From: Parapristionchus giblindavisi
Taxonomy: Eukaryota; Nematoda; Chromadorea; Rhabditida; Diplogasteridae
Assembly: GCA_943737045.1 (NCBI GenBank)
Contig: CALSFV010000009.1
Span: 1,116,001 to 1,180,000 of the forward strand
DNA: 64,000 nt
Direction: 5' to 3'
Notes under the pieces: generated by a model
Seen by the model: only the letters and a program-made list of their open reading frames with translations
Databases searched by the model: none
Told to the model about the DNA's origin: nothing
Position numbers and translations under genes: made by a program
Shown: in pieces, positions 11,325-24,000 of the stretch
Layout of the letters: the number at the start of each line of letters is the position of its first letter
Numbering within the stretch: position 1 is the first letter of the stretch

Positions 11325-14252
11325 ATGAACACTGAAAAGGTACGAATTTTCAACAAATATATCAAGACCAAGTTGTAGGAATGACTCACAATGCTTTCTT
11401 GTCAGTGCTTTATGAATATTTTGAAGAAAAAAATCAATGTTTAGACCATTATTTCTTCCTCAATCTACGCGGAACTCTATCCGAATGATGTATTCATAGA
11501 AATATTCAAACGTGCTGATTATCCTACTCTTCTTACACTCAAAAAAGTAAGCATTTCAAACCGTTTACTATCGCCAATAGAGAGCGAAGGACTAACAGAA
11601 AAATATGACGTAGACGTAGACAATTTGTCCTTTAAAGAATGCATGCAAAAATAATTATTATATGTACATCTAATTCTACTAATTTATTATCAATATCTAT
11701 TATGATTGTGACAGGTTTGTCGTCGTTTCGAAGATCTTCTATCTGATCCTCTTGTATGGATTGATATGTGTGAGAGTACTGGATGTACCCTTCCTCCCGC
11801 TTCTTTCAGAAGAAGTCTGAAAGAAAAACGAGATGAAATTGAGGAAACTTACGGAAAATTGCCGGAAATTTATGAAAGGATTTTCGAAAAGAATCCATTT
11901 AGGTTTGTTGTAGTTCGATTTAACATACTACCGTGTCTTTTGATTTTGATCTTTCCTGAGCACTAGCGACAGATCAGCCAATAATTTTTTTAATGTATTT
12001 GCTGTCGCACCTGTCACGGGTGTATCAAATAAATAAAAATAATAAATAAACAAATAAATAAACCCGGCAAAATGGTTTCTGGCGTTATGGCTTTCGCGCT
12101 GTATTTCATTCGTGCTTTGCACCATTTTATCAATTCTTTATCAAAAAATCACTGAAAAAATAGACATTCTGTTATCCTCCGCGAATGCAACGTGAAAGGG
12201 CTCAGGTATTCTTGTGATTGATGGCACGACCAAGGCAATCGATAATTAACATCAATCAATAGTCAATTTCAGGCCAAATATCGTGCCACCGCTCCTATCT
12301 TCAGAACAAATGAAGGAGAAGTATGGCTGGATTTTCGGAGGGGACATAAAGTATCATTATTTTTCAAGCTTTTTCAAGAAACACTTCTCGAATTAGACGT
12401 GCCATTTTAGTTACAGTATGAAAATGATATATTCAATTAATTATTCACATTTGTAGTGTGCAAGAAGAAGATGTGAAGGGTGAAGAGCCAATTACTCGTT
12501 GTATTTCTTCTAGTGGTGAAAGTATGCTAATGATTAAAATCGATCTAGAAAAGGAAGGTGTGCCGGTTAGTTATAACTGTATCTGTATTATTCTTGGCCA
12601 TCATGCGTGGGTGGATCAGTTTCAAACCTTTTTAGCGGAGCTCAAAATATGTTCAGAGGAAGTGCTAGTTTTGAGTTTACAAAGTCTCCAAAATCTTTGT
12701 TCTATGCATATGTGGATAACATTCGGGAGACATGTGGTTGCAAATTTTCTTAAATGGCTGGTTGCATTGGGTAAAGAAAAGCAACTTTTCAAAGAATTCA
12801 TCATTTCAAGAAAAAAACAGAATTCTTTTTTTATCTATGACATTTCGCATATGTGGCCTGCCTGCAAACAGTTCTGGCTTCGATGTAATGAGAAATTCAA
12901 TGACTTAAAAATATCGCTGCAACTTAAAAACGTCATTTTTTGCTAGGACTGTTGTGAACAATTTGAAAATATTATCGATTGGCGGCTAAATTATTGATTA
13001 TCAGGAATGGATTCTCGATCATGTTCGACCTCGGATTGTAGTGAGCTATTGGTTGAAACCTACGGATGAATGCACTTCCATCTTCAGGGTATGATGTACT
13101 ATATTTAACATATTATGTATTATGTTCTCCAGTATTTTTTACTCGCGGGGCACACCGTTCAATCCCGTGGTGTACGTCGTGAGGTACATCACGGGGGTAG
13201 AACCTTTAGACGGGGGACCCCGCGAGATGGATGACGGCGTGCCCCGTGGGTTGGGAGGGACGATGTGCCCCGCGAGATTTGATGTCCTCCCCGCGAGGCA
13301 TACCGTCCCTTCCATACCGGTGTTGGTGAATAATCTTACTTTTTTGAGAGGTTTTTTGTGATGCCAATCAATACATTAAAAAATCTCGTTACCGTGTATA
13401 TTTGCAGTTTATTACTCAGTTACTTATGCGTGATGAGGAATGTGTCAATGATACTCCGGCTCGTTCCAAGTACCGTTGTAAATCATGGAGCCAAAGGACA
13501 AGTACGGAACCTTTCATTTTAGACGTTAAAATTAATCAGTCAATCTTAGAAATAGTTGTTTTATTAAAATGTCATTACTTAATAATAATTATAATAAAAT
13601 ACACACATCTATAATACAGAGCTTTTTTTCAGAAGTTGACTATGAGAAAGTTGAACTGACTTTTAAAGATTATTCAATCGGTGCTAGAAAGATCTCGATT
13701 ATGGCAGAAGAAAGGGGTTTCAGGTCATTGGCGAGAGCCCCGAGAGTCTACGGAGTCAAGCTTGCAAATCTTCGGGTACGGCACTATGATTACTCAAGAG
13801 AGGATAGATGGATTACTCTAGATACACTTGATAAATTACTGTGTACACAAGAGATAAATTACTATAGATACGATAGACAAAATAGTGCATATATGTCAGA
13901 AAGAATAGTTTAATTACGGTAAATGTATTAATGTAAGTAGATGAATTAAAGGGACCGTTAACTCTCTCAATGTTCTCTTCATTGTGCACACTATTTCTCT
14001 GTTCTCTAACAACGTGAAAGCATTGCGCGTCGAAGAGATCATTGAGAGAGGTTACGCACCCTTTAATGTGGGTACGGTAAATGGACACTCCAGATATCAT
14101 AGTTTGGTTATTGATGATTATTGATGAAGGGGTTTTGATGACATTTCCCAATAACGATAATTATTCATCTTTTAATACAGGTTCGTATTGAAATGCCGAA
14201 TGATGTGAGGTGGCTTACTGAAGAGATGTTCCCTGATCCCAAGAGACGTTAA
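11325..14252 (+). CDS. F-box/FBA protein, copy B (mirror of A)
   Basis: Nine exons on the plus strand: 11325-11339, 11445-11546, 11715-11902, 12273-12350, 12457-12565, 13005-13088, 13408-13501, 13633-13775 and 14181-14252. Phases match at every junction and the frame ends in TAA after DPKRR, giving 294 residues identical to copy A. The F-box (about residues 18-60) is followed by the FBA domain, as in FBXO2/6/44. Donors are GTACGA, GTAAGC, GTTTGT, GTATCA, GTTAGT, GTATGA, GTACGG and GTACGG; all acceptors are AG. Start codons of A and B face each other 2.35 kb apart, so any promoter must lie in the repeated 5' flank. Identity with A implies recent duplication or ongoing gene conversion. Confidence 0.85.
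13950..14062. mobile_element. 113-bp TTAA-flanked MITE in intron 8 of copy B
   Basis: Mirror of the element at 6240-6352, with the same TTAA flanks. Confidence 0.8.
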
Positions 14253-14987
14253 ATGGTTGAATAATACTTTTATTTGCTTCTTTCTCCTTTTATTTACCTA
14301 TAACAATATCTTAATACACTCAATCTCATTTTGATAATAAATTTGTCGAATAGTCAAATATCTAGCACGAAATTGATCTTTGATCTTCTATAAGACAATT
14401 TTTTTAAATATCTGTTATTAATCGATACCTTGTTCTTGGACATTTGCACAATCAATAGTATAAAATAGTACGATCCTTTATCAATATTGTTGATTTACCC
14501 TGTTAATATCTACATCACAAACTTTTGAAGAAATTTATTAATTGCAAATTATGTTTCGCTAATTCTACCTGAATTATATCTAAAAAATGTTATTTGATCT
14601 TTGATCTTTGAGGAGACGATTTCATTTAGTAATGTTCCGCTAATTGAATCTGATGTACAGTACCGTGCAAAAGTCTATCCACTTTTGCTTTTTTCGTCAT
14701 AACTTTTTTCAAACTCAACCGATTATGTCCAGCTTTTCAGGGATTATTTTGAGAGTGTTTTCACGTAGTTTACACAACAAATTAGCCCGGGTGAACTCTT
14801 ACTGCGAAATTTATTTCGATTTTATCAAAAATCAAAAAAGTGAGATTTTCGTTTTCTTCGATTTCTTGTGAGTTTTTCTCTCATTTCGCTACCAATGTGT
14901 GTTATATCATTTTAAAACTATGAAACGATATCTTGGGAGTTTGAATCTATCGATATCCGATGAGAATCCACTCGTCGTGGACGTCAG

Positions 14988-15669
14988 ATGGGGCTGTCCG
15001 CAGACACCCTCTCACAGCTGGTCCGGGAGTCTTTTTCGACTATCCACAAGGCCATCAAAACTCCAATCTATGCTCAAACAATGAAGAAGACTAATGGACG
15101 ACCTCGCAAGACGATTGTGACATCTGATCGACAGATTACCCGCATCTCGAAGGAGAAAATAAGGCTCACGGCAATGAACTTGAAGTGAGAACTGGCGGAA
15201 TTTCACCAACTTGGGGTACCTAAGGCTTCTAAACTTGGCTGAAATTATGTTTGAGGTGTCCGTGTACATCGTGCATTATCGTCTACGTACGTCTGAACTA
15301 TTCGGAAGTCAGTATATTTAGAGACCGCTGATCCCCGAAACGATTCGTAAAGCAAGAATCGCATGGGCAAAAGAGCACATTCATTGGACCCCCTAAAACT
15401 ATAGGTAAATCGAATTATATGACGAAATCAAGTTTATGATAGTTGGTACGAAAGGAATAACCAATGTTAGTCGTCCGGTTGGCACTAGATTCGATTTGAA
15501 GTACCAGCTGGCAACAGTGAAGCATGGAGGAGGATCGTTGATCTTGTGGAGTTATTTCTCTGTAGATGAGGTTGGCCCCCTGGTCCATATGAATGGAATT
15601 ATGAGTAAGGAGGACAATAATAATATCCTAGAGACCCATTTAATTCCCTTAAACATCTTTTTAACTTAG
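14988..15669 (+). pseudogene. Broken Tc1-family transposase
   Basis: The first part (14988-15185) encodes a helix-turn-helix region with LVRESFSTIHKAIK and a GRPRKT hook before a stop. After several stops and frame changes a second part (15436-15669) encodes YQLATVKHGGGSLILW and GIMSKEDNNNILE, typical of the region around the second catalytic Asp of Tc1 transposases. The third catalytic part is missing, because the inverted copy of the 5' end follows. The element cannot encode an active enzyme. Confidence 0.75.
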
Positions 15670-15915
15670 TTTAGAAGTTTTATTTGCAACAAATTGGTGA
15701 AATTCTGCCAGTTCTCGCTTGATATCTATTGCCGTGAGCCTTATTTTCTCCTTCGAGATGCGGGTAATCTGTCGATCAGATGTCACAATCGTCTTGCGAG
15801 GTCGTCCATTAGTATTCTTCATTGTTTGAGCATAGATTGGAGTTTTGATGGCCTTGTGGATAGTCGAAAAAGAATCCCGGACCAGCTGTGAGAGGGTGTC
15901 TGCGGACAGCCCCAT
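15661..15915 (-). pseudogene. Inverted second copy of Tc1 transposase N-terminus
   Basis: On the minus strand the same LVRDSFSTIHKAIK and GRPRKT segments recur as in 14988-15185, in the inverted end of the same element. The copy stays open slightly further (RELAEFHQF). It shows that the long end repeats arose by inverted duplication of the 5' part. Confidence 0.75.
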
Positions 15916-16795
15916 CTGACGTCCACGACGAGTGGATTCTCATCGGATATCGATAGATTCAAACTCCCAAGATATCGTTTCATAGTTTTAAAATGATATA
16001 ACACACATTGGTAGCGAAATGAGTGAAAAACTCACAAGAAATCGAAGAAAACGAAAATCTCACTTTTGTGATTTTTGATAAAATCGAAATAAATTTTGCA
16101 GTAAGAGTTCACCCGGGCTAATTTGTTGTGTAAAATACGTGAAAACACTCTCAAAATAATCCCTGAAAAGCTGGACATAATCGGTTGAGTTTGAAAAAAG
16201 TTATGACGAAAAAAGCAAAAGTGGATAGACTTTTGCACGGTACTGTACATGTTATGAATCGATAAACATCAATAAAGAAGATAATAAATAATATCTAGAA
16301 TAATCACACACTATAAATAATGCAATATTCGTTCGTTGTTGAATACAATCAATTGGTACCATATTTCTCGGCTCATTTAGATCGAAAAGTACACTTGAAT
16401 ATTATGCAATTCCATTATTCCCATCATTGTAAATTAAACTTGTGTATAAACAATTAATTTGATTTCGGCTTGCAAGTAGATGCATTTCCAGCGAAAAAAA
16501 TATACTGGTAGTGCTGCTTTATTTGAAGAAAAAAGAAATAAAAATTAGGGTGCATTTGACACATTGTGTGCGGTGGGGTTGTGTAGGTGGTGCATGTAGT
16601 GCGCTTGGTGTGCGGTGTACATGTCGCTAAGAGAACTTTTAAAACACTGTGAGTGAGCAGGTTGGAGAACGGGAAAAATTATGAGAGCACAAGAAATGAG
16701 AATCAGAGGACTACATTTTTCATCACAGCAACCACTTAAAAGTTGAGTAGCTTCTCAATTTTTCTATTACTTTTTTTCAATCGTTTCACTCTCGC

Positions 16796-16841
16796 AGAAA
16801 TACCGAATGAAATGAGATGGATGACGGAAGATCATTACTGA
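16796..16841 (+). pseudogene. Orphan last exon, mirror of 5051-5097
   Basis: The IPNEMRWMTEDHY-like reading with TGA stop lies in the right palindrome arm. No other exons of this copy are present. Confidence 0.5.
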
Positions 16842-17751
16842 TTCTCGACCATATAGAATAGAATACGTCGCACCTGTCAGGGGTGTATCAAATAAATAAT
16901 TTTTGATCTACCAAAAGTAAAAATTTCAAATTAATTTTTTCCAATCGTGTCATATATTATTCGAACGAGCGTTGAAAGTTATATAAAAATGACAAGTTTC
17001 AAAAGATTTGGTTCAATAGTTTTTGAGAAAAATCTGATTTTGCGAAAAAAGGCCAGGTTTTTTTCCTTTCGTTAAATAGCAGACCACTTTCCCATTAATT
17101 CCCCTATCTGCGCAGTTGATATCTTATGTAAAAATGGATGGGCTATCCGAATAACACAACTATTTTAATCATCTCGAAACATAAACATGAGATATTGGCA
17201 AAAAACGAGACATTTTTTGCGTTCCACACGTCGACGCAGGAGTCGCGGGTGAAAATTTTTGCAAACTTTTTTAGTTCCTTTCTTTCTTCTAATCAACTTT
17301 TTTTCGTTTTTAGGACTGTCTAAAATGGTTTTCATTTATGACATTACATGATTTCAAGTCTTTTTTCTTTTGCTTGTACGGGAACTTATTTTCTAAAGGA
17401 GATCACTCAAATGAAAGTGATAGTAAGATCATTTTCTTTCATCGTGAAAAAAAACAAGATAGGAAAAACAAATAAAAATAGAATCAGTTATGATTGGTGC
17501 GTTTGCTTGCTATCCATCGTTTAATGTTAGAGAAATGATTTCTTTGGTACACTCGAGACATTACTCCGTTATTTTTGTCCGTGGGGTGGTCCGTGGGGAG
17601 CACCGTAGCTCATAATGATAAAGCACACGTAGTGACCATTCCGACAATTTTTAGCTAAATCTGACCCACCCAACATGATCTGACCCAGCGAACTGGGTTA
17701 CGGTATATTACGGTATCGATGCTGATGCTGATCACATTGATACCTATCTCG

Positions 17752-18220
17752 TGATTTCGGAAAACGTCTCCGTCAACTTGAAATTTGAAGTGTTTTCGGT
17801 CTCGAGTAGAAAACCCTGATGGATCATGAAATTACTGTAAAAGGTTACGGTAGTCAGCCATTATTGATCCATGGTTACGGTAACTTCTTACCGTATCCCA
17901 ATTGACAATAAGGGTTTTCCGCTTGGGACCCAAAATACTTCAAAATCAAAGTTGACGTTGACGTTTCCGAATGTAATTTTCGAAGGACGGCGTGCGCCCG
18001 TTTTGAAAATGTAACACCACATAAAGGAACGAATATTGTATTATTTATAGTGTGTGTTTATTCTGTATGTTATTTATTATCTTTTTGATAATATGTTTAT
18101 TGATTTATAACAGGTACATCAGATTGAATTAGCGAACATTATTAAATAAAATCGTATCCTCAATATTAAGATGTGGGCGGTTATTGGTAAACAAAAGTTG
18201 CAAATGAAAGAGTTCAAACT
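17752..18220. other. Junction sequence and 3' flank of relic C
   Basis: Outside the palindrome break the sequence holds TTACGGTA strings. From about 18030 it is a repeat shared with 40010-40490 and 52315-52830, the 3' flank of other copies. No gene. Confidence 0.5.
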
Positions 18221-19338
18221 TTATCCAAGCTTTGCAGAATCAGGAAACATCTCTTCAGTAAGCCATCTCATTTCATTCGGCATTTCGATACGAACCTGTA
18301 TTAAAAGATGAACAATTACACTCAGAGAAATAAGTGCTATCCACGGAGCCTACATACGATATCAGAAATGTTATATTTAACACTTTTTGAGCTCAGAAAG
18401 TGTTAAACCTAACACTTCTCAGGTCTTTTGCTCCGCGGAAAGCAATTATTTCTCTGTTTATGTATGCTTTACGATGCATAATCCATCTACCGTATCCACA
18501 TGCGCATCTATAGCATTCAATTTATTAACCGTATCTACAGTAATATATCTATTCTACAGTAATAAAAGTACCGTACCTCGAGATTAGCAAACTTTACTCC
18601 GTTGTATCGGCCGCGGCGGAACAAACGATCATATACTTCTGACGTAATCAAGATCTTTCTCATTCCGATTGGATAATCTTCAAAAACCAGTTCGACTTTC
18701 TCAAAGCCGGGATAATTTACTGAAATAATCATAACTTCTCTGCATTATTGATGTGCGAATTTTATTTTAATATATTATTGTTATTATTATTAATTAATAA
18801 CATTTTAACAACACAATTATTTCTAACAATCAAGTACTATTATTATTATAACAGCCGGTCCCGCGCGCTTACGGCGCGCGATATCGGCAGCATTGTGCCT
18901 TGCCGTGCGTTAGACTGGGTGGTGTGTTGTTGATTTGCGTGTTTGAGAAATCAGCAGTTTTATTTTTTGAGAATTTCTTCATATTTGTGAAACTATCGAA
19001 GGTAACTCCTGAGATCGCTTAGAACTACCCGTGTGTGAACATTTCTGAGGCTCACATGGTGCTCGCGCATTAAGACAATGTATACTCAAATCTGACCCAT
19101 TGCGCGAGATCTGTCCCACCGAAGAGTGCTACGGTAGATTATCGTAGTTTAGATTAGGTAATTATTGTATCGCGCACATTGCACACAATTTTTATTCAAA
19201 TCTTTCCACGTCGATTGAAGGAGAAATTATGGTCTAAACACTGATTTTTTTCCTTCGAAATATTCAGAAAGCTTTGAGAAAGTTTTACCACTTCGTCTTG
19301 ATATATTTATTAAAAATTCGTACCTTTTCAGTGGTCAT
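18221..19338 (-). pseudogene. F-box/FBA relic, copy C (internal deletion)
   Basis: Minus-strand exon 9 (18221-18295, VRIEMPNEMRW) and exon 8 (18577-18719, FEKVELVFEDYPIGMRKI) are open and most like gene E. Then the copy breaks: only a piece of exon 2 (about 19207-19233) and exon 1 (19324-19338, MTTEK) remain, and exons 3-7 are missing. A GC-rich patch at about 18850-18930 lies at the break. It shares with E the hairpin MITE at the same place in intron 8, so it is a sister copy of E. Confidence 0.8.
18318..18460. mobile_element. Hairpin MITE (ACACAGAGAAA ends) in intron 8 of relic C
   Basis: A nearly full-length palindrome of about 143 bp with ends of the type ACACAGAGAAATAAGTG and an inner AAGTGTTA. 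The same family lies at 31888-32030 (gene E, same intron) and 60652-60804 (gene I, intron 5). Confidence 0.75.
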
Positions 19339-21098
19339 TATGTCGGGGAGAAATAAAGGGTGAGAGGAGAATCGAATTCTGAAGTGAAATGAATACGAAA
19401 AAGGATACAAGAGATACACGGATGTTCATTGGAGGGTAATCCATACATTGAACTTGGATTGAAGCCTCCCGCACTAACAAGAAAAATCGGCAAAGATGAT
19501 TTGCACCGGGCGGGAATCGAACCAACAATGTTCGGATCTCTACACAAAAGATCTAGCCTCTAAGCCATAGTAGCATATCTTTACCTCGGAAAATTGATAT
19601 GCTATAGTCAGACGCCGCAAAGCCACGGACACTCAAGCCAAAAAAGACGTAAGCCCCCTTTTGGCAAGATGTCAATGCACAACAAAACTAGAAAACTACG
19701 GTATGACAGATCATTGCTAAATGCAGAATCGCACCCTCTAAATGCAGAAATTTTTTAAAAATTCGTAAATGAGCAAAAATCGTACTGAATAAATGCAAGA
19801 ATTGATTACGTAATCGTAGCAGCTAGCTGCAAGCTGCGGTCAGTAGCATAAATGCATCTACAGGTACTTAAAAATTAATAGAAATTTTAAAAAAAAAGTA
19901 CACAAAATGAACACAACAATTCTAAGAGTAGTGTAAGTATGTTCGTATTGAACTTGTCGACTCATGAAAATTTAATTTTCTTTGAATTCTTAAAAGAGTA
20001 TAGGTTCACTGTCTAGAGCCGGCGGCCGAAACAGTGAATCTCGCCCCTACTAGTTAACACTTTTGATGTACTAATACCTAATTGTATGAGTACATTTCCA
20101 TGTCTTTTATGATCTATTTATATTTTAATAAGAGCATCCAGTGCCATGGTTTCGACGAATAATTGAGCCGCGCCTTATGAACGGCCTGAATAACATCATA
20201 CTCGTACATACCGTATTCACTGATTTTTAGAAGTAGACGTATTATTTACAATTATTTAAAAAAAAATTTTATTGGGATGATTTTCGTACAAACCATAGAA
20301 TATCTCCTTACTCAATGGGATCCCGTAAAACGACATTTATTCACGAAACTCAATCTAGCAACACAACTAGGCGAATAGTCACAGAGATTTAGCGACGAAA
20401 ACCACAATCATTGAGGTCATCACTTTGTTCTGAAATTGATAAACCATGCTTAGAAAGTATTGTAGCGTCGACGTGCTTGTCACATTGTTCGCAATTCAAT
20501 GATCAGTGAATTATTTTGAATAAATAATATTCATGAATCAAATTGTGATTAACCACTGATATTGGCGCTAAGCCAAGATAAGTTTTGTTCTCAGATTTTT
20601 TCTCCTTTCGCTCGTTCTCTGATCATTTCCCCTTTCTCTAACTTGCCCTATTGGTAAGAAATGTAAAATTCGTTATTTACAGTTTTGGATCGATTATTAT
20701 GATATACGATAAATAAATAAATCTACCGAAAGAATGAGTTTGCTGTCTGGTATTCCTTATTGCATGTGATAATGTAATTCACTGCTTATGTCATCAGTTT
20801 ATTCGTCCATAACATATTTGAGAGAATATAAGATGTAAAAATGATCCAAATAAAGGATGATGTGTGTAGTACCAGGGTAAATCAACAATATTGATAAAGG
20901 ATCGTACTATAGTGAATATATTCGAGACTATTGATAGTGTACACGGCCGAAGATCAAAGATCAATTTAATGCTAGATATATGACTATTCGACAAATTTAT
21001 TATCACAATGAAATTAGCAAAAAGAGATTGAGTGTATTAAGATATTGTTATAGGTAAATAAAAGGAGAAAGAAGCAAATAAAAGTATCATTCAACCAT
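19339..21098. repeat. Segmental duplication shared with 57223-59120
   Basis: The stretch from exon 2 of relic C to about 20930 matches that from exon 2 of copy H to about 59120, with indels of several hundred bases. It contains a tRNA-derived segment on the minus strand (19480-19580) with a consensus B-box GGTTCGATTCC (complement at 19513-19523) and A-box TGGCTTAGAGG. A hairpin GTTCACTGTCTAGAGCCGG... lies near 20010-20040. No protein gene is supported. Confidence 0.7.
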
Positions 21099-24000
21099 TC
21101 AACGTCTCTTGGGATCAGGGAACATCTCTTCAGTAAGCCACCTCACATCATTCGGCATTTCGATACGAACCTGTATTAAAAGATGAACAATTATCGTTAT
21201 TGGGAAATGCCATTCAGAAACCCAAAACAATCTAATACTTATAGCCTATAACAATAACCAAACTATGATATCTAGAGTGTCCAATTACCGTACAAACAAT
21301 AAAGGGTGCGTAACCTCTCTCAATGATCTCTTCGACGCGCAATGCGTTCTCGTTGTTAGAGAACAGAGAAATAGTGTGCACAATGAAGAGGCCATTGAGA
21401 GAGTTAACGCTCCCTTTAATTCATCTACTTACATTAATACATTTACCGTAATTAAACTATTCTTTCTGACATATATGCACTATTTTGTCTATCGTATCTA
21501 AAGTAATTAATCTCTTGTGTACACAGTAATTTATCAAGTGTATCTAGAGTAATCCATCTATCCTCTCTTGAGTAATCATAGTGCCGTACCCGAAGATTTG
21601 CAAGCTTGACTCCGTAGACTCGCGGGGCTCTCGCCAATGACCTGAAACCCCTTTCTTCTGCCATAATCGAGATCTTTCTAGCACCGATTGAATAATCTTT
21701 AAAAGTCAGTTCAACTTTCTCATAGTCAACTTCTGAAAAAAAAGCTCTGTATTATAGATGTGTGTATTTTATTATAATTATTATTAAGTAATGACATTTT
21801 AATAAAACAACTATTTCTAAGATTGACTGATTTATTTTAACGTCTAAAATGAAAGGTTCCGTACTTGTCCTTTGGCTCCATGATTTACAACGGTACTTGG
21901 AACGAGCCGGAGTATCATTGACACATTCCTCATCACGCATAAGTAACTGAGTAATAAACTGCAAATATACACGGTAACGAGATTTTTTAATGTATTGATA
22001 GGCATCACAAAAAACCTCTCAAAAAAGTAAGATTATTCACCAACACCGGTATGGAAGGGACGGTATGCCTCGCGGGGAGGACATCAAATCTCGCGGGGCA
22101 CATCGTCCCTCCCAACCCACGGGGCACGCCGTCATCCATCTCGCGGGGTCCCCCGTCTAAAGGTTCTACCCCCGTGATGTACCTCACGACGTACACCACG
22201 GGGTTGAACGGTGTGCCCCGCGAGTAAAAAATACTGGAGAACATAATACATAATATGTTAAATATAGTACATCATACCCTGAAGATGGAAGTGCATTCAT
22301 CCGTAGGTTTCAACCAATAGCTCACTACAATCCGAGGTCGAACATGATCGAGAATCCATTCCTGATAATCAATAATTTAGCCGCCAATCGATAATATTTT
22401 CAAATTGTTCACAACAGTCCTAGCAAAAAATGACGTTTTTAAGTTGCAGCGATTTTTTAAAGTCATTGAATTTCTCATTACATCGAAGCCAGAACTGTTT
22501 GCAGGCAGGCCACATATGCGAAATGTCATAGATAAAAAAGAATTCTGTTTTTTTTCTTGAAATGATGAATTCTTTGAAAAGTTGCTTTTCTTTACCCCAT
22601 GCAACCAGCCATTTAAGAAAATTTGCAACCACATGTCTCCCGAATGTTACCCAGACATGCATAGAACAAAGACTTTGGAGACTTTGTAAACTCAAAACTA
22701 GCACTTCCCTCTGAATAAATTTTGAGCTTCGCTAAAAAGTTTTGGTCATGTTCCACCCACTCATGATGACAAGAATAATATTGATACAGTTAGAACTAAC
22801 CGGCACACCTTCCTTTTCTAGATCGATTTCAATCCATAGCATACTTTCACCACTAGAAGAAATACAACGAGTAATTGGCTCTTCACCCTTCGCATCTTCT
22901 TCTTGCACACTACAAATGTGAATAATTAAGTGAATATATCATTTTCATACTGTAACTAAAATGGCTCGTCTAATTCGAGAACTGTTTCTTGAAAAAGCTT
23001 GAAAAACGTGATTGGACACTTTCATTGTCTCTTTTAAATGCTGAACAATCGTATAACTTTTTTTCTGATTTTATGAATTACGTTTTAGATATGTATGTCC
23101 CTCGTTCAAAATCCCCCAATTTATCCTATTATCCTCGTAATCTTAAAATTTTGTATGGTAAATCCAAACGTATAGCGTCCATAGCCCCAAATAGTTTGCT
23201 TTGTAAGACCCTAACTGATAGATTCAATAGAGCCCTTCATAAATTTGAATCTATCGTAGAGACTAAGGCTGTCCATTCGTCTAATTGTAAAGTATATTAT
23301 AATCTTTGTAAGAGTAGATTATCACCTCCTAAGTCCTCCACTCCTGGTATCATCGATACCAATGGATCTATGCTAATATCTAATAGAGATAAGTGTAATG
23401 CATTTTCTGTCTTTTTCTCATCTGTTTCCACTCCCCCTCACCTCTTCCTCCGCCTATTCGACCCGCATCTCAGATGATCTTTGATCTCTCTTATATTTCT
23501 TTCACTGATATTTCTCTGGCGATTCGCCAACTTGTCCCTAAATCTAATTTATCTCCTGATGGTATCTCTAACATTGTATTCACCAAATGTCGATCTGCCC
23601 TTCTCACACCCCTTTCCATTATATTTAACAAGATACTTTTGACAACACAAATACCTGAGATCTGGAAGAAAGCTCTTGTAAAACCCATTCCCAAGACCTC
23701 CAGTAATAATATTACCCAATTTCGTCCTATTTCTCTAATCCCGACTGTTTCAAAGATTTTTGAAAAGATATTAATTTCTTACATAACAGATTTTCTCAAT
23801 GATCATAATCTCTCTGACCCCTTTCAATCTGGTTTTCGTAAATATAAATCCACTGCCACTCAATTAGCTGAAACTCATTCATATTATCTCTCTCTAATCT
23901 CTGCCCATAAATCGTTTGATACTGTTTATTTTGATTTTCGTAAGGCCTTCGACTCTATCGATCATAGACTTTTGCTTCACAAATTATCTTGTCTAGGATT

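Larger units (their letters stand above)
14658..16245. mobile_element. Tc1-like transposon with 585-bp inverted ends
   Basis: The element starts CAGTACCGTGCAAAAGTC and ends with the complement, between TA dinucleotides (14656-14657, 16246-16247). The left palindrome arm keeps the empty site (CATGTACATC at about 5641). The terminal repeats run about 585 bp (14658-15242 against 15661-16245), far longer than in ordinary Tc1 elements, and include a second, inverted copy of the transposase N-terminal coding region. The element is dead. It inserted after the palindrome formed. Confidence 0.85.
10490..17751. repeat. Right arm of the 14-kb palindrome
   Basis: Reverse complement of 3721-9826, lengthened by the 1588-bp Tc1-like element at 14658. 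The arm ends inside CCTATCTCGTG at about 17751; outside it the two flanks differ completely. Confidence 0.9.

Noticed and set aside
3721..17751. Palindrome as a pure assembly artefact
   Set aside because: The arms have private insertions, an indel of about 14 bases and substitutions, so both arms exist as distinct DNA. Long reads would still be needed to confirm the arrangement.
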